From Euryarchaeota archaeon UBA257 (GTDB lineage: Archaea > Thermoplasmatota > Poseidoniia > Poseidoniales > Thalassarchaeaceae), in assembly GCA_002498985.1 (NCBI GenBank), contig DAJO01000030.1, forward strand, positions 13,067 to 77,066: a stretch of 64,000 bases of DNA, written 5' to 3'. The notes under the pieces were generated by a model. It saw only the letters and a list, made by a program, of their open reading frames with translations, did no database searches and was not told the origin of the DNA. Position numbers and translations under genes: made by a program. Positions 52,373-62,805 of this stretch are shown one piece after another; positions within the stretch are counted from its first letter, which is position 1; every line of letters begins with the position of its first letter.

Positions 52373-53118
52373 TCTTTGAATATCAACCTAGCATTTGCAG
52401 GAAGTTTAACTTGACTTGAATCTGTAAAATCTTCTGTTTTTGAACTAATTGCAGCACAGAACCACCATGATAGTACAAATCCTGCTATGGTGCCTGTAAT
52501 CAATCTGATAGGATTAGTTGACTCATAATCTGTTAATAGTTGATAAAAACCATCAAAACCTATTGGTAATGCTCCTATTGAAAGAAACAATATCATAGCA
52601 AGCATTCTTCTATCTTCAACATAAAATGATTTTATATTTTCATCTCTGAACACAGATAGAAAAGAGTCTCTAACAGTCCATCTATTCAAACCTTTAGATC
52701 TCCAAAACAATGCTCCCATAAATAAACCTAGAAATAATCCCACATCTCTGACACAAACTGCTAATTGATTACCATTTATTTCCCAAGATCTCTCACTTTT
52801 TTGATGGCAATTTAGGTCTCCAAAAGAGTATACAAATGCTGCCACTGGATTTAGTTCAGTCCAACTAAAGTAACCGAATACTTCTTGGTCATGTCCAATA
52901 TCTTCATTCAGACCATTATTTTGATTTCCCCAAGACCCCCATCCGTCTTCAGTAGCATAGTCTATTCGATTTGCTCTACCGGAAAGTTCAGGTACCGAGT
53001 TCGTAACTAAGAAAACTGGAATTATGAATAAAAGAATCAAGTATACTCCTGTAATTGATGCAATAAGTCTCCCGACTCTTTCTTCCCTAGTCCTTTCCTC
53101 CCGTCCATTGGGTAGCAT
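52369..53118 (-). CDS. DUF2085-family membrane protein
   Basis: 249 residues. One N-terminal helix (GVYLILLFIIPVFLVT), an outer loop, then the DUF2085 core: CHQKSERSWEINGNQLAVCVRDVGLFLGLFMGALF, matching the family CHQxPERSF...CxRCxG pattern (the second Cys is replaced here: CVRDVG), and PIGFDGFYQLL before a final helix. Four to five helices in total. Function of the family is unknown; the Cys-His residues suggest metal or redox chemistry in the membrane. It stands alone on the minus strand, 50-odd bases past the Cys-rich micro-gene behind sufD. Confidence 0.75.
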   Translation of the reverse strand: MLPNGREERTREERVGRLIASITGVYLILLFIIPVFLVTNSVPELSGRANRIDYATEDGWGSWGNQNNGLNEDIGHDQEVFGYFSWTELNPVAAFVYSFGDLNCHQKSERSWEINGNQLAVCVRDVGLFLGLFMGALFWRSKGLNRWTVRDSFLSVFRDENIKSFYVEDRRMLAMILFLSIGALPIGFDGFYQLLTDYESTNPIRLITGTIAGFVLSWWFCAAISSKTEDFTDSSQVKLPANARLIFKD

Positions 53119-53170
53119 CTACAATGATACAGTTCATTTGTGGATATAAATCATTTGAAATTTTAATTCA

Positions 53171-53308
53171 TCAATAACTCGGAACTCCCTCACAGCATGC
53201 TTCAACAACTCTTCTACAATTAGGGCATTCCATATGCTGTCTAACTGGTATTGCCGCTCCTGAGAAACCACAAATACAAGTTATTTCTTTACAATGGTCA
53301 TAGTCCAC
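53171..53308 (-). CDS. Very small Cys-rich (zinc-ribbon-like) protein behind sufD
   Basis: 45 residues from GTG 53308 to TGA 53171-53173, too short for ordinary gene calling. It has seven cysteines and two histidines, with CKEITCICGF, MECPNCRRVVE and ACCEG. The CxC...CPxC spacing is that of a zinc ribbon or small Fe-S protein. It lies on the same strand 34 nt behind the sufD stop, in a 224-bp gap that otherwise has no gene. The frame is open further upstream only to a TAA overlapping sufD, so the start could be any codon up to there; no clear Shine-Dalgarno is present. Function unknown; could serve Fe-S assembly. Confidence 0.5.
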   Translation of the reverse strand: MDYDHCKEITCICGFSGAAIPVRQHMECPNCRRVVEACCEGVPSY

Positions 53309-53342
53309 AAGAGGTCTACGGTAAATAGGTTCTAATTTCTTT

Positions 53343-54449
53343 CTATGTTGTTAGAGACTTTAATTCATCTTGCAAGTTCTCTGCTAACCACTGATGTAAT
53401 GTTTCGCTCCCCATTTCCGAGAGAGTAGTATTTAGAAAAGCCGCAATCAATGCATCTTTTGCATCATCCGGACTAAACCCTCTAGCTTCCAGATAGAATA
53501 GTTGTTCTTCATCAACAGGCCCGTTAGCAGTTCCATGCCCACAACCAACAACATCATGCTCACTAACTTCTAGTTCAGGAATACTATCTGCTTCTGCTTT
53601 CTTTGAAAGTAATAGGTTATGGAATAACTGACCTGCATCAGCACCTTTAGAGCCATCTGATACTCTTAACATACCAGTCCCTATTGTCTTACTATTCCCA
53701 CCGCAGGCAGAATGCCAATCTAGTCTACTATAAGTCTCTGGTGCATCATGGTAAATCTCGATATGGTGGTCAATATGCATCTTTTCTGCTGATAAGATTG
53801 ATCCAAGAACTCTAAGGTTACTGCCACTTTTATCCATCATATATCTTAAATCAGCCTTAGTTTTTTCCGAACCAGAACTGATATTTCCTGCTTTAACTTG
53901 AGAATCCTTGCCAATATTAATTGCATCAACTCTTAGTAAAGTCCCACTTTTCATTTGACCAACAACGACATCATTTACTATCGTTCCTTCACCAATGTTA
54001 CCTTGACGCAAAAGCCCAAACCACTCTGGTTTCCCTTCTACTAATGTGATTAATTCCAATTCACAATGTCTTCCGATTTCAATTGATAAATTTATAGCAG
54101 AGTTTAATGATTCAGAATCTATTCTCAATAAAATTGGCTTTTCTAGAATTGTATTATTCTCCACTTTGAAAGTAAATTTTGAATCATGGGAAACCGACTC
54201 AATGAAACTCATTGAAACCGGATCGCTGAAACTATTTTTCTTGTTTTTACTTTCTTCTTTGGTTATGCTACATGCACTTGGTAAATCACTTCCATCAAGA
54301 TAAGATAATTTTATTTTTGGTTGTTTATACTGTTTAGGTATTTCTCTAATATTCCCAGTAGGGTGAATTCTCTTCCAAGGAGAATATCTCCACAGATGAT
54401 CTGCATTATCAGGCTCATCTAGAGAGAGGTATAATTCTTCAGATTTCAT
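53343..54449 (-). CDS. sufD: Fe-S cluster assembly protein SufD
   Basis: 368 residues. C-terminal beta-helix with HHIEIYHDAPETYSRLDWHSACGGNSK, DAGQLFHNLLLS, and the SufD histidine motif VGCGHGTANGPVDEEQLFYLEARG, ending in the usual Ala-rich helix (DAKDALIAAFLNTTL). With SufB and SufC it builds Fe-S clusters. The N-terminal ~60 residues are variable. It lies 18 nt after sufB in the order sufC-sufB-sufD, the archaeal/bacterial norm. Confidence 0.93.
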   Translation of the reverse strand: MKSEELYLSLDEPDNADHLWRYSPWKRIHPTGNIREIPKQYKQPKIKLSYLDGSDLPSACSITKEESKNKKNSFSDPVSMSFIESVSHDSKFTFKVENNTILEKPILLRIDSESLNSAINLSIEIGRHCELELITLVEGKPEWFGLLRQGNIGEGTIVNDVVVGQMKSGTLLRVDAINIGKDSQVKAGNISSGSEKTKADLRYMMDKSGSNLRVLGSILSAEKMHIDHHIEIYHDAPETYSRLDWHSACGGNSKTIGTGMLRVSDGSKGADAGQLFHNLLLSKKAEADSIPELEVSEHDVVGCGHGTANGPVDEEQLFYLEARGFSPDDAKDALIAAFLNTTLSEMGSETLHQWLAENLQDELKSLTT

Positions 54450-54467
54450 TTGGATAGAACACCTCGA

Positions 54468-55877
54468 TTAACCAATACTTCCTTCCATTTCCAATGCCAT
54501 CAACTTATTCAGTTCAACAGCATATTCCATTGGAAGTTCTCGGGTAAAAGGTTCAAAGAATCCATTCACTATCAGTGCTAGTGCTTCTTCTTCTGAATGT
54601 CCTCTACTCATTAAATAAAATAATTGATTATCACTAACTTTTGAAACACTGGCTTCATGTTCGCAACGCGCTGTAGGATTTGCTACTTCCATTGTTGGGT
54701 ACGTGTCACTCCTGCTATTTTCATCTAGAATTAGAGCATCACAGACCACGTTTAATTTACAATTATCTGCTTTAGGCGATACAGTTACTTGCCCTCTGTA
54801 TGAACCTCTTCCTCCATCCTTACTTATTGATTTAGATAATATTTTACTTGTTGTATTACTTGCCAAGTGATGTATCTTTGCACCAGCATCTTGATGTTGT
54901 CCTGCACCTGAATAAGCTACTGAAATAACCTCTGCATGGGATCCTTCTCCTTTGAGAATTACTGATGGATACTTCATAGTAAGTTTACTACCTATATTTC
55001 CATCTACCCATTCAATTTTTGCTTTCTCATGAGCGATACCTCTTTTCGTAACAAGGTTGTACACGTTAGCACTCCAATTCTGAACAGTACTGTACCTGAT
55101 GTGTGCTCCGGGTAATGCTATTAGTTCTACTACTGCAGAATGCAGTGAATCTGTTGAGTAAGTTGGTGCAGTACATCCTTCAACATAGTGGATACTACTA
55201 CCTTCGTCTGCAATGATTAGTGTTCTTTCAAATTGACCCATATTCTTTGCATTAATTCTAAAATATGCTTGAACGGGTAATTCTACATGGACTCCCTTTG
55301 GCACATAAATAAATGACCCACCTGACCAAACTGCAGTGTTTAGTGCACTAAATTTATTGTCAGAATAAGGAACTACGCTACCAAACCATTCTTTTACTAA
55401 TTCTTCATGTTCTCTTAAGCCGCTATCCATATCCAAGAATATCACTCCTTGTTTTTCTAAATCTTCTCTGATTGAGTGATAAACTGCCTCAGATTCATAT
55501 TGAGCGGTGACACCACTGAGCCATTTTTGCTCAGCATCTGGTATACCTAATTTATCGAATGTATTCCTAATATCTTCCGGGACGTCATCCCAGTCATTTT
55601 CTGTAGCCTTTGATGACCTTAGGTAATAGCAAATGGAATCGAAGTCAATTTGCTTGAGCATAGACATATTCCCCCAAGTTGGCATCGGCCTTTCATCAAA
55701 GTGTTTGAAAGCCTTCACCCTCATTTCAGTCATCCATTCAGGTTCATTTTTTAGTTCAGAAATATCTCTGACAACCTTTTCCGATAGACCTGCATCAAAT
55801 CGAATTGTTGAGTTCTCTGGATCATGCCATCCTGCATTGTAGTCTCCAACTGCTTCCCTTGCATCATTATCTAACAT
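54468..55877 (-). CDS. sufB: Fe-S cluster assembly scaffold protein SufB
   Basis: 469 residues, standard length. [68 protein letters not shown] and the C-terminal [40 protein letters not shown] are all SufB hallmarks, including the conserved cysteine/glutamate pair used in cluster assembly. No intein, though sufB is a frequent intein host. Starts 15 nt after sufC. Confidence 0.97.
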   Translation of the reverse strand: MLDNDAREAVGDYNAGWHDPENSTIRFDAGLSEKVVRDISELKNEPEWMTEMRVKAFKHFDERPMPTWGNMSMLKQIDFDSICYYLRSSKATENDWDDVPEDIRNTFDKLGIPDAEQKWLSGVTAQYESEAVYHSIREDLEKQGVIFLDMDSGLREHEELVKEWFGSVVPYSDNKFSALNTAVWSGGSFIYVPKGVHVELPVQAYFRINAKNMGQFERTLIIADEGSSIHYVEGCTAPTYSTDSLHSAVVELIALPGAHIRYSTVQNWSANVYNLVTKRGIAHEKAKIEWVDGNIGSKLTMKYPSVILKGEGSHAEVISVAYSGAGQHQDAGAKIHHLASNTTSKILSKSISKDGGRGSYRGQVTVSPKADNCKLNVVCDALILDENSRSDTYPTMEVANPTARCEHEASVSKVSDNQLFYLMSRGHSEEEALALIVNGFFEPFTRELPMEYAVELNKLMALEMEGSIG

Positions 55878-55891
55878 ATTTATAACTCCAT

Positions 55892-56656
55892 TTAATCCTC
55901 AGAACCTTCTTCCAACCAATCATAGCCTCTCTCTTCAAGTTCTAATGCCAATTCAGGTCCTCCAGTTTTTACAATCTTACCCGAAATAAGAACATGTATC
56001 TTATCAGGTTTTACATGTTCAAGAATTCTAGAGTAATGAGTAATAATCAATGCCCCTGACTCTGTACCTCTAATAGCGGCATTAATTCCCTTAGCAACTG
56101 TTCTGATACCGTCAATATCTAATCCTGAATCAGTTTCGTCTAGGATTGCTAATTTTGGTTTCATTAGCATAAGCTGTAATATCTCGAATCTCTTTTTTTC
56201 TCCTCCACTAAATCCATCATTGACATATCTCCCAAGGAATGAAGAAGGAATATCTAATTCTTTCATAGATTCTTTTAATTTATTTCTAAATTCTTTTCCT
56301 TTAGCCGCTTCTTCACCTAGAATCGCCGCAACTGATTTTCTTAGGAAGTTTCCAACTTGTAGCCCCGGAACTGATTGTGGGTATTGGAATGATAAAAATA
56401 CTCCTTCCCTAGCTCTTTCCCATGTTTCCATTTCTAGTAGATTTTCGCCATTCAGTTCGACTGTACCACTTTCAACTTCATAGTCTGGATGCCCCATTAT
56501 GATATTTGCAGTAGTAGTTTTACCACTTCCATTTCTTCCCATTATTGCATGAATTTCTCCAGGTTTTATTTCTAAATTAATACCCTTTAAGATGGATGTA
56601 TCATCAATACATGCATACAAATCTTGGATTTTTAGTAGTTGTGAATCGTTAGACAT
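55892..56656 (-). CDS. sufC: Fe-S cluster assembly ATPase SufC
   Basis: 254 residues. ABC ATPase: Walker [17 protein letters not shown], the SufC-typical [31 protein letters not shown] (Q loop), signature [13 protein letters not shown] and Walker [18 protein letters not shown]-loop IITHYSRIL. It powers the SufB-SufD scaffold. GGGAG precedes ATG 56656. First gene of sufC-sufB-sufD; the 127-bp divergent spacer to the Nfu gene holds the promoter. Confidence 0.97.
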   Translation of the reverse strand: MSNDSQLLKIQDLYACIDDTSILKGINLEIKPGEIHAIMGRNGSGKTTTANIIMGHPDYEVESGTVELNGENLLEMETWERAREGVFLSFQYPQSVPGLQVGNFLRKSVAAILGEEAAKGKEFRNKLKESMKELDIPSSFLGRYVNDGFSGGEKKRFEILQLMLMKPKLAILDETDSGLDIDGIRTVAKGINAAIRGTESGALIITHYSRILEHVKPDKIHVLISGKIVKTGGPELALELEERGYDWLEEGSED

Positions 56657-56783
56657 GTTAACTCCCTAACCTTTCGTGTATGCCACCCCTTTTGAATAAA
56701 TGCTTATTTGCTTGATAAAATATTCATCAGAACATAGTTCTTATTGGTCACCCTAAAGTGAAATAACATACTCGCGATAACTG

Positions 56784-57281
56784 ATGAGCAACCACCCGGA
56801 TAACAAATTACCCGTCACGGAAGACTTATCTGAATCATATAGAAAACAGATTGAAGATGTCATTAAAGAAGAAGCAATGCGTCGTATCTCTGAGTCTCAA
56901 AACCCTGAAGAATTAGAAAGATTAAGTACATTATCTTTAGTTAAGTTATTTGAATCGAATGATTCCGATTTAATTCCAGCTTTAATGTCTAGGTTAGGAG
57001 TAGTTAGAGCCGCTTTGGATGGTCATGGAGGCGGCCTGTTAGTAAGTTCGGCAGAAATTGAGACGAATAATATTGGCGAGAGGGTGTTATCTTTAATTCT
57101 AGATTTGGATGGAGCTTGCGTTTCGTGTGGTGCTGCTCCAGGGACGCTGAAGGGAATTCAGGATGATCTATTGATGGATAAAGAAATAGTTTCTGTTCGA
57201 TTTACGGTTTCGATGCTAGAATGGTTCGATGAGATTCAAAAAGAGTTTGTACTGAAATTTGGAGGAGTAGTTTTCGTTTAG
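56784..57281 (+). CDS. NifU/Nfu-type Fe-S carrier protein
   Basis: 165 residues. A helical N-terminal ~80 residues of unclear kind is followed by the Nfu domain: VVRAALDGHGGGLLVSS, LDLDGACVSCGAAPGTLKGIQDDL, with the CxxC cluster ligands. Nfu proteins accept or deliver Fe-S clusters. Divergent from sufCBD, which supports a joint role. The sequence after the domain (MLEWFDEIQKEFVLKFGG) is an unusual extension. Stop overlaps that of the convergent maf gene. Confidence 0.85.
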   Translation: MSNHPDNKLPVTEDLSESYRKQIEDVIKEEAMRRISESQNPEELERLSTLSLVKLFESNDSDLIPALMSRLGVVRAALDGHGGGLLVSSAEIETNNIGERVLSLILDLDGACVSCGAAPGTLKGIQDDLLMDKEIVSVRFTVSMLEWFDEIQKEFVLKFGGVVFV

Positions 57282-57904
57282 ATTATCGCTTCAAACTCGT
57301 CAATTGCTTGCTTTGAGAAACCTAGAACCGTTACTACGTCTCCTTCAATTATTTTTGTATATTGACCGGCCTCTCCGGCAAAATCGTAACCTCCTGCCTT
57401 CCCCACCCATGAATTATTTTCAACCAAAGAAATCAAATTTCCTTCACTCAGATCGTCAAATTCTACTACTGCATAATCGGTCCAAATTTTATATCTCCAT
57501 TTAGAATATAGTTTTTGGTATTGATTATTATTACGAGTCAATATAGCTGTAGAAGACCAAACTCTGTGTCTTTTCCCTGAAAGTCTCAGTAACATACTTG
57601 CTGCTTCCATTTTATCTTTGGGTTTTCCCAACGCTATTTCCTCTCCTGGGGCTTCTACTAAAGTATCTGAGACAATTATTAGGTCAGGGGAATTGATTGC
57701 CTCTGAATCTCTTAAACTCCACTCTAATGCTGCTGATTCAGCTTTTGTAAAACAAATATCTAACGATTGTTGTTCGACATTCACCTCATTTTCTATATTT
57801 TTTTCTTTACTTAAAAGAGGCATACAAATTAGTTCAATGCTTTCATAACGGCCATTTAACCAATCGAATCTCCTCTCCGAAGCGGATGCAAGCAAGACTC
57901 GCAC
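57278..57904 (-). CDS. Maf-family nucleotide pyrophosphatase
   Basis: 208 residues. LLASASERRFDWL at the N-terminus (cf. LASxSPRR), VSDTLVEAPGEEIALGKPKDKMEAASMLLRLSGKRHRVWSS and VGKAGGYDFAG are the conserved Maf motifs. Maf enzymes hydrolyse non-canonical or modified NTPs to NMPs. Loss of Pro in the first motif and the ~10-residue insertions make it somewhat divergent. It follows the subtilase gene by 8 nt on the same strand. Confidence 0.88.
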   Translation of the reverse strand: MRVLLASASERRFDWLNGRYESIELICMPLLSKEKNIENEVNVEQQSLDICFTKAESAALEWSLRDSEAINSPDLIIVSDTLVEAPGEEIALGKPKDKMEAASMLLRLSGKRHRVWSSTAILTRNNNQYQKLYSKWRYKIWTDYAVVEFDDLSEGNLISLVENNSWVGKAGGYDFAGEAGQYTKIIEGDVVTVLGFSKQAIDEFEAII

Positions 57905-57912
57905 TATCTCAC

Positions 57913-60900
57913 CTACAATGAAATTCTATTATCGCAAATAGGACATTTAATCATTTTAAGTCCCATTGATACTTCAAATCTTGATGAACACTCAGGACAT
58001 AAAATTGGTCTATTAATTTGTGGTATTTCTGCCACTCCTAGAGGTGGTAAGGGTATTTTTTGTAGAGGTTCTACTAATTCTTGTTTACTCTCTTGTAATT
58101 GCATTTGTGTATTCCAAGCATTAGTATTTTTTCGACTATCTCTTCTTTGTTTTCGAGCATTAGTTTCCTCAATTTCCTCATCTATCAATTCAATTTCTGA
58201 AGACTTAATTTCTATGTCTGTCGATTCTACTATATCGACTACATTTTCTTCTAAGACTATATTCCCGGTAGCAACTCTTGTTCTTTTTCTACCTAACCAT
58301 TTTACTGCACTTAGCGACATTGTAGAGAGCAACAATAAACATATTAGCAGGACAGTTATTGAGATTCCTGCCATCAATATTCCAAAATTTTGTTCATCGA
58401 GTCCTAGATATATTCTCATATCATCAAGTAAATTCAAATCGCCTCTATCTGGATCACTATCATCTATTAAAGATCTTATTTCCCATCCATATATCTCATT
58501 CCAACTTAGAATTATTGATTGGTCACTCAAAGGACTTCTATCTACTGATGAAAGGTGATTTTTCCCTGTTGTAATCCTATTTGATAGTCCAATCCATTCT
58601 TCCTCATGAATTGGATTCATCAGACCATATTGTATCTGACTGCCAGTAGGTCCAACAAAGTCATAAAAAATCTGTATCCCTAAGTGAGTTTCAGTCATTT
58701 GAATATTCTCGATTCCTTTAGATGGTATCTCTACACTTAGATTTTCTAAAGCTGTCATGGTTGAATCAGTAACTTTTGAAACTAATTTCGATTCTGCATC
58801 TGAGCCTTCTTTCCAAACTGAATAGATATAATCACTTCCTTCATGTGTTATTACAGACATCTTTTGCATACCTGCTTCATCTCCAACAGCCTTCCTGTAG
58901 GTCCAAGAAGTTTGGTCACTGGAACCATGTGCATACCACAATCCGATTCTCTCATCACCAGTAATATCATCTCTATTTGATTGGTATAGTATGTGAGTGT
59001 ATTCTTCTCCAAATTCTACAGCTACTGGGTCGGAATCATACATACTAAGTTCAATTTCATCAATTACATTTGGCGTGAGTTTCCAGTCATCGAATGAGGT
59101 TGGATAATCTGATTTTAGTAAGAATACACTCGTTAGGTCCTTGAAAGTCCCTCCTGTTGAAATATCTCTATGATATCCTCCAATAATTATGTCAGTGCCT
59201 CTTACATCCATATCGATACCAAAATATTTCCCCTCTGATAACGATATAGGTTGAATTAAGTCTTGAACAGGGCTCATTTCACAAGAAGCATCAATTCTTG
59301 AGTAACTAATAGTTTGTTTGAAATAACCTAGATTGTCAATATATCTCCTAGTCCAAGAAATATGAGCGTATCCATCACTGGTACTCCAAGATGTCAAATC
59401 TCCTGACCACTTTGTTTCAAGAACATTAGAACAAGGAACTAGTGCAAGATTCTCATTTAATCGATATAGAGCTAATCCTCCTTCTTTACTTGTTATAACT
59501 AAACCTTCTCCATTCAGATCTATCACTTTCACTGGTTCTTCTCCATAATCAAATGCCAAATTACGAGGAGCTTTCAATGATGACTGGTCCACAAGAATTG
59601 TGGAAATGATCTCATTATTACTCATATCTAAATCACTTTCTCCCTGAACTGTAATTTTGATCTCTAGAGGCCCTACTTCTTGAGCAATGTAGGCAAATGC
59701 AATTTGACTAGCGCCCTGTCCTACAACAAGCGAGATAGTGGTCGTTCCTTCTTTCATCCAACCTAAATCACTTTTCAGCCAAAGTGTCGCATCCACAGAA
59801 ATTGCATTAGTTGAACCTAAGTTATCGACTCTACCAGTGATCAAGAATTGTTCCTGAGGCCTTGGAATAGAAGGCTCTGTCTTCACCGCTCCATCTCTGA
59901 ATGCTAAATCAATACCTTGAGGTCTTTGCAAAACTGGGAACGTAATTGATATGTCGTTATCGGATTCATTATTTTCTTGTATATCATCTAGAGGGTCTAA
60001 AGAAACAGTTAATTGTTTATTACCTACAGTAGATGGATTCCATGAAAGTGAAATTTCAATTATGTCTCCACTTTCTACACTCTGTATGATTATCTCATCT
60101 TTCCTGTAACCGTCTTCCAAAAGATAAATTGTTAACTCATCTGCTGAAATATCACCTATATTTCTTATCTGAACTTTTGCTTCTAAAAATGTATTTACAT
60201 ATGTCTCACTAACTGGTATGCCATATTCTTGAACTGAGATTCCAGTTCTAAACATCAAGTCGGGTGATGGGGGTTTATTGTCAATTTCTACAGTAATACG
60301 AATCTCTTCAGAAGCAACACCAACTCCACTAACAAACCTGACAGAGAACCTTTGTATTCCATCATCTGTATCTTCAGAATCCCAAGGAATAGACCATTCT
60401 ATTTCTTCTGCTCCTGAGCCTGAATAGTAAGTCATATTTTTCCATTCATCAGTCCCTAGTCTCCACTGTAGTTGAGCCCCATTCACTGTTTCCAATAATC
60501 CGCTAATTTCAACATTTCCGCTTACAATATCCTGATTATTCGGCGAATTTACTTCAAGAGATATTATCCCTAAATTGTGAGTATTTTTTGTTGTATTACT
60601 CCATTGTTCAAACTCATTTCTAGATTTAACCTCGATTTGGAGAGTTTCTGCATCTACATCGACATCTTCTTCAAAATTCGGAATATCAAAATTTGTGGTC
60701 CAATTAATTGTTCCAAGTGCCTGGTGCCAATCAACTAGTACACCAGTTGAAAGAGGTCCTCCTCCCGTAGGTCTATACTTGTAGGTGACCCGAACTTGAA
60801 CTTCTTCAGTAGTTCCATTCTCTTCCCCAGCATCATTAATATGTCCTCTGACACTATAACTTTCACCTTCTATTAACCACAAGCCACTCGGTTTTTCAAT

Positions 60901-62736
60901 AACTGCCCAATTCCCTGTTCCTTCACCAACTGGAGGGTCTCCTCCTCCAGTTCCATTACCGGGATCTCCTCCTCCACCAGTATCATCTCCTAACATAGCC
61001 TGAAGGATTAGATTTCCATCAATAATTCCAAATCCATAATCCTCATTCCATATGTCTGAAACTGATGGCATTGAGGCAGGCCCTCTAACCTCCGAATTAT
61101 TTCTCAATAAATCCTTAACTTCTTGAGGTTCTAATTCATCATCTATTTGTAAAATGATTGCAACTAATCCTGCTACGGCAGGTGTCGACATACTGGTGCC
61201 ATCCATAGAGACATAACCATCATCGGCTAGAGAAGTAGAGTCTTGCCCTGGAATTGTAGAACTTGACGTAGCATGTTGCGCTGATGTAATACCTGAGCCT
61301 GGAGCTACTACGTCAGGTTTCAATTCATCCCATTTATTTTCATCATTATCATCGACCCTAGGTCCCGAGTTTGAATAATCTGCTATGTCATCGTCATTTC
61401 TTTGGATTGTATTTTTGTCATCTATTGCTCCAACAGTAATGGAAGAATCTGCTGCACCTACTGAAGTTACTCTATTGCTACCATCATTCCCTATTGCAGC
61501 AATAGGTACAATTCCTGCTTCTGCACAATTATTAACAAGCCTGGCTGCAGAATTATTCCCGTCGTCTCCTTGATCATTTTCACCAACTGGTGAACTTCCA
61601 CTACCGAATGACATCGTCATTACGTCGATACCTTCACTTGAATCATTATTTCCCCAATCAGTATTTACATTTTGTAAGACCCATTGTAATCCTTTGATAA
61701 TAGGCCCCTCATCTCCACCTGCACTTCCTCCAGAATCTGTCATTACTTTCACATCAACAAGGTAGGATCCAGGTGCATAGCCTTGGTTAACCCTTCTTGA
61801 ATCTCCAGTTCCTAAAGCAATACCTGCAACATGTGTTCCATGACCATGTCCATCATCTGGATCAAACTCACCATCGTTACATTCTTGAGAGTTCCAAGAT
61901 GTTGCATCACAACCCGCTAACCATTTGGGATCCGAGAGATCATCGGGTTGTTTTTCATTATCATTATTGTTATCTGAGAAATCATCTAAAGAAAAATGCT
62001 CATTATCTACTCCTGAGTCCAATACTGCGATAACAACTCCCGAACCATCATATCCAAAATCTCTCAAGGTCTCATCATAAACATCAGATGTTTGAACCTT
62101 AGATCCTCTTGTAGCTACGCTCAGATATGAAACAATCTTATCTTGTTCTTCTATCATAACTACTCCCTCTTGCTGCCAAATTTCTATCAATGAACTGACT
62201 GGGACATGATCTATGACTATTGAATCAATATAATCTACAGGGAAAAACCAAGAACCTTCTTCTTCCCATCCATGTCTAGTTAAAATTTCTTTCAATTTTT
62301 GTAGATCGGTCTCTCCGGGGTGCCATGAGAACCCTACAATTATCGCAGTAGTCATACGTCCATCATCTCCTAGAATTGCTGTCGCAGAATGAGATTCTTT
62401 TTGCCCCGCAATCATATATTGTAGACTATCTTCCATTCCATTGGAATCTTTATCTGTGTTGAAGTTCATCCACCAGTACGGTTCCTCAACTGCAGGACTT
62501 GCATCCCATGGAGGGAACCCTATTCCAAGAAATTTTTCTGGACATGCCTCTTCACCACAAATTAGTAGTGGTATTTCATCATCTAGCGCCTGTAACAAAT
62601 CTTCATTTTCTTCGTTAAGGTGTTGATTAGAGTCATCTTCTGATGGTACAATTGCAGAAACTCCCACTGATAAATCTAGTACCAACATCAACATTACAAC
62701 TAACATAGGTCCAACTGTTTTCGATGCTCCTGCCAT
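57913..62736 (-). CDS. Large membrane-anchored subtilisin-like serine protease with CARDB-type repeats and a cytosolic zinc ribbon
   Basis: 1607 residues. Signal peptide at 9-28 (GPMLVVMLMLVLDLSVGVSA). S8 catalytic triad: D240 in IAVLDSGVD, H302 in DGHGHGTHVAGIA, S515 in DGTSMSTPAVAG; oxyanion N417 in IAAIGNDGS. A long prodomain (~30-215) precedes it. After a Gly/Pro linker (~600) come Ig-like/CARDB-like modules (EAKVQIRNIGDISADELTIY, DNLGSTNAISVDATLWLK) and a propeller-like region. A transmembrane helix (MAGISITVLLICLLLLSTMSL) near 1465 and a cytosolic tail end in a zinc ribbon, CPECSSRF ... KCPICDNR. It digests protein outside the cell. Confidence 0.92.
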   Translation of the reverse strand: MAGASKTVGPMLVVMLMLVLDLSVGVSAIVPSEDDSNQHLNEENEDLLQALDDEIPLLICGEEACPEKFLGIGFPPWDASPAVEEPYWWMNFNTDKDSNGMEDSLQYMIAGQKESHSATAILGDDGRMTTAIIVGFSWHPGETDLQKLKEILTRHGWEEEGSWFFPVDYIDSIVIDHVPVSSLIEIWQQEGVVMIEEQDKIVSYLSVATRGSKVQTSDVYDETLRDFGYDGSGVVIAVLDSGVDNEHFSLDDFSDNNNDNEKQPDDLSDPKWLAGCDATSWNSQECNDGEFDPDDGHGHGTHVAGIALGTGDSRRVNQGYAPGSYLVDVKVMTDSGGSAGGDEGPIIKGLQWVLQNVNTDWGNNDSSEGIDVMTMSFGSGSSPVGENDQGDDGNNSAARLVNNCAEAGIVPIAAIGNDGSNRVTSVGAADSSITVGAIDDKNTIQRNDDDIADYSNSGPRVDDNDENKWDELKPDVVAPGSGITSAQHATSSSTIPGQDSTSLADDGYVSMDGTSMSTPAVAGLVAIILQIDDELEPQEVKDLLRNNSEVRGPASMPSVSDIWNEDYGFGIIDGNLILQAMLGDDTGGGGDPGNGTGGGDPPVGEGTGNWAVIEKPSGLWLIEGESYSVRGHINDAGEENGTTEEVQVRVTYKYRPTGGGPLSTGVLVDWHQALGTINWTTNFDIPNFEEDVDVDAETLQIEVKSRNEFEQWSNTTKNTHNLGIISLEVNSPNNQDIVSGNVEISGLLETVNGAQLQWRLGTDEWKNMTYYSGSGAEEIEWSIPWDSEDTDDGIQRFSVRFVSGVGVASEEIRITVEIDNKPPSPDLMFRTGISVQEYGIPVSETYVNTFLEAKVQIRNIGDISADELTIYLLEDGYRKDEIIIQSVESGDIIEISLSWNPSTVGNKQLTVSLDPLDDIQENNESDNDISITFPVLQRPQGIDLAFRDGAVKTEPSIPRPQEQFLITGRVDNLGSTNAISVDATLWLKSDLGWMKEGTTTISLVVGQGASQIAFAYIAQEVGPLEIKITVQGESDLDMSNNEIISTILVDQSSLKAPRNLAFDYGEEPVKVIDLNGEGLVITSKEGGLALYRLNENLALVPCSNVLETKWSGDLTSWSTSDGYAHISWTRRYIDNLGYFKQTISYSRIDASCEMSPVQDLIQPISLSEGKYFGIDMDVRGTDIIIGGYHRDISTGGTFKDLTSVFLLKSDYPTSFDDWKLTPNVIDEIELSMYDSDPVAVEFGEEYTHILYQSNRDDITGDERIGLWYAHGSSDQTSWTYRKAVGDEAGMQKMSVITHEGSDYIYSVWKEGSDAESKLVSKVTDSTMTALENLSVEIPSKGIENIQMTETHLGIQIFYDFVGPTGSQIQYGLMNPIHEEEWIGLSNRITTGKNHLSSVDRSPLSDQSIILSWNEIYGWEIRSLIDDSDPDRGDLNLLDDMRIYLGLDEQNFGILMAGISITVLLICLLLLSTMSLSAVKWLGRKRTRVATGNIVLEENVVDIVESTDIEIKSSEIELIDEEIEETNARKQRRDSRKNTNAWNTQMQLQESKQELVEPLQKIPLPPLGVAEIPQINRPILCPECSSRFEVSMGLKMIKCPICDNRISL

Positions 62737-62805
62737 GGCTCTCTTAGAGAGCCAGCATAGGTAGTGGTATAATTTGAACTGATAATTAATTCATTTTTTT
62801 CCGAA

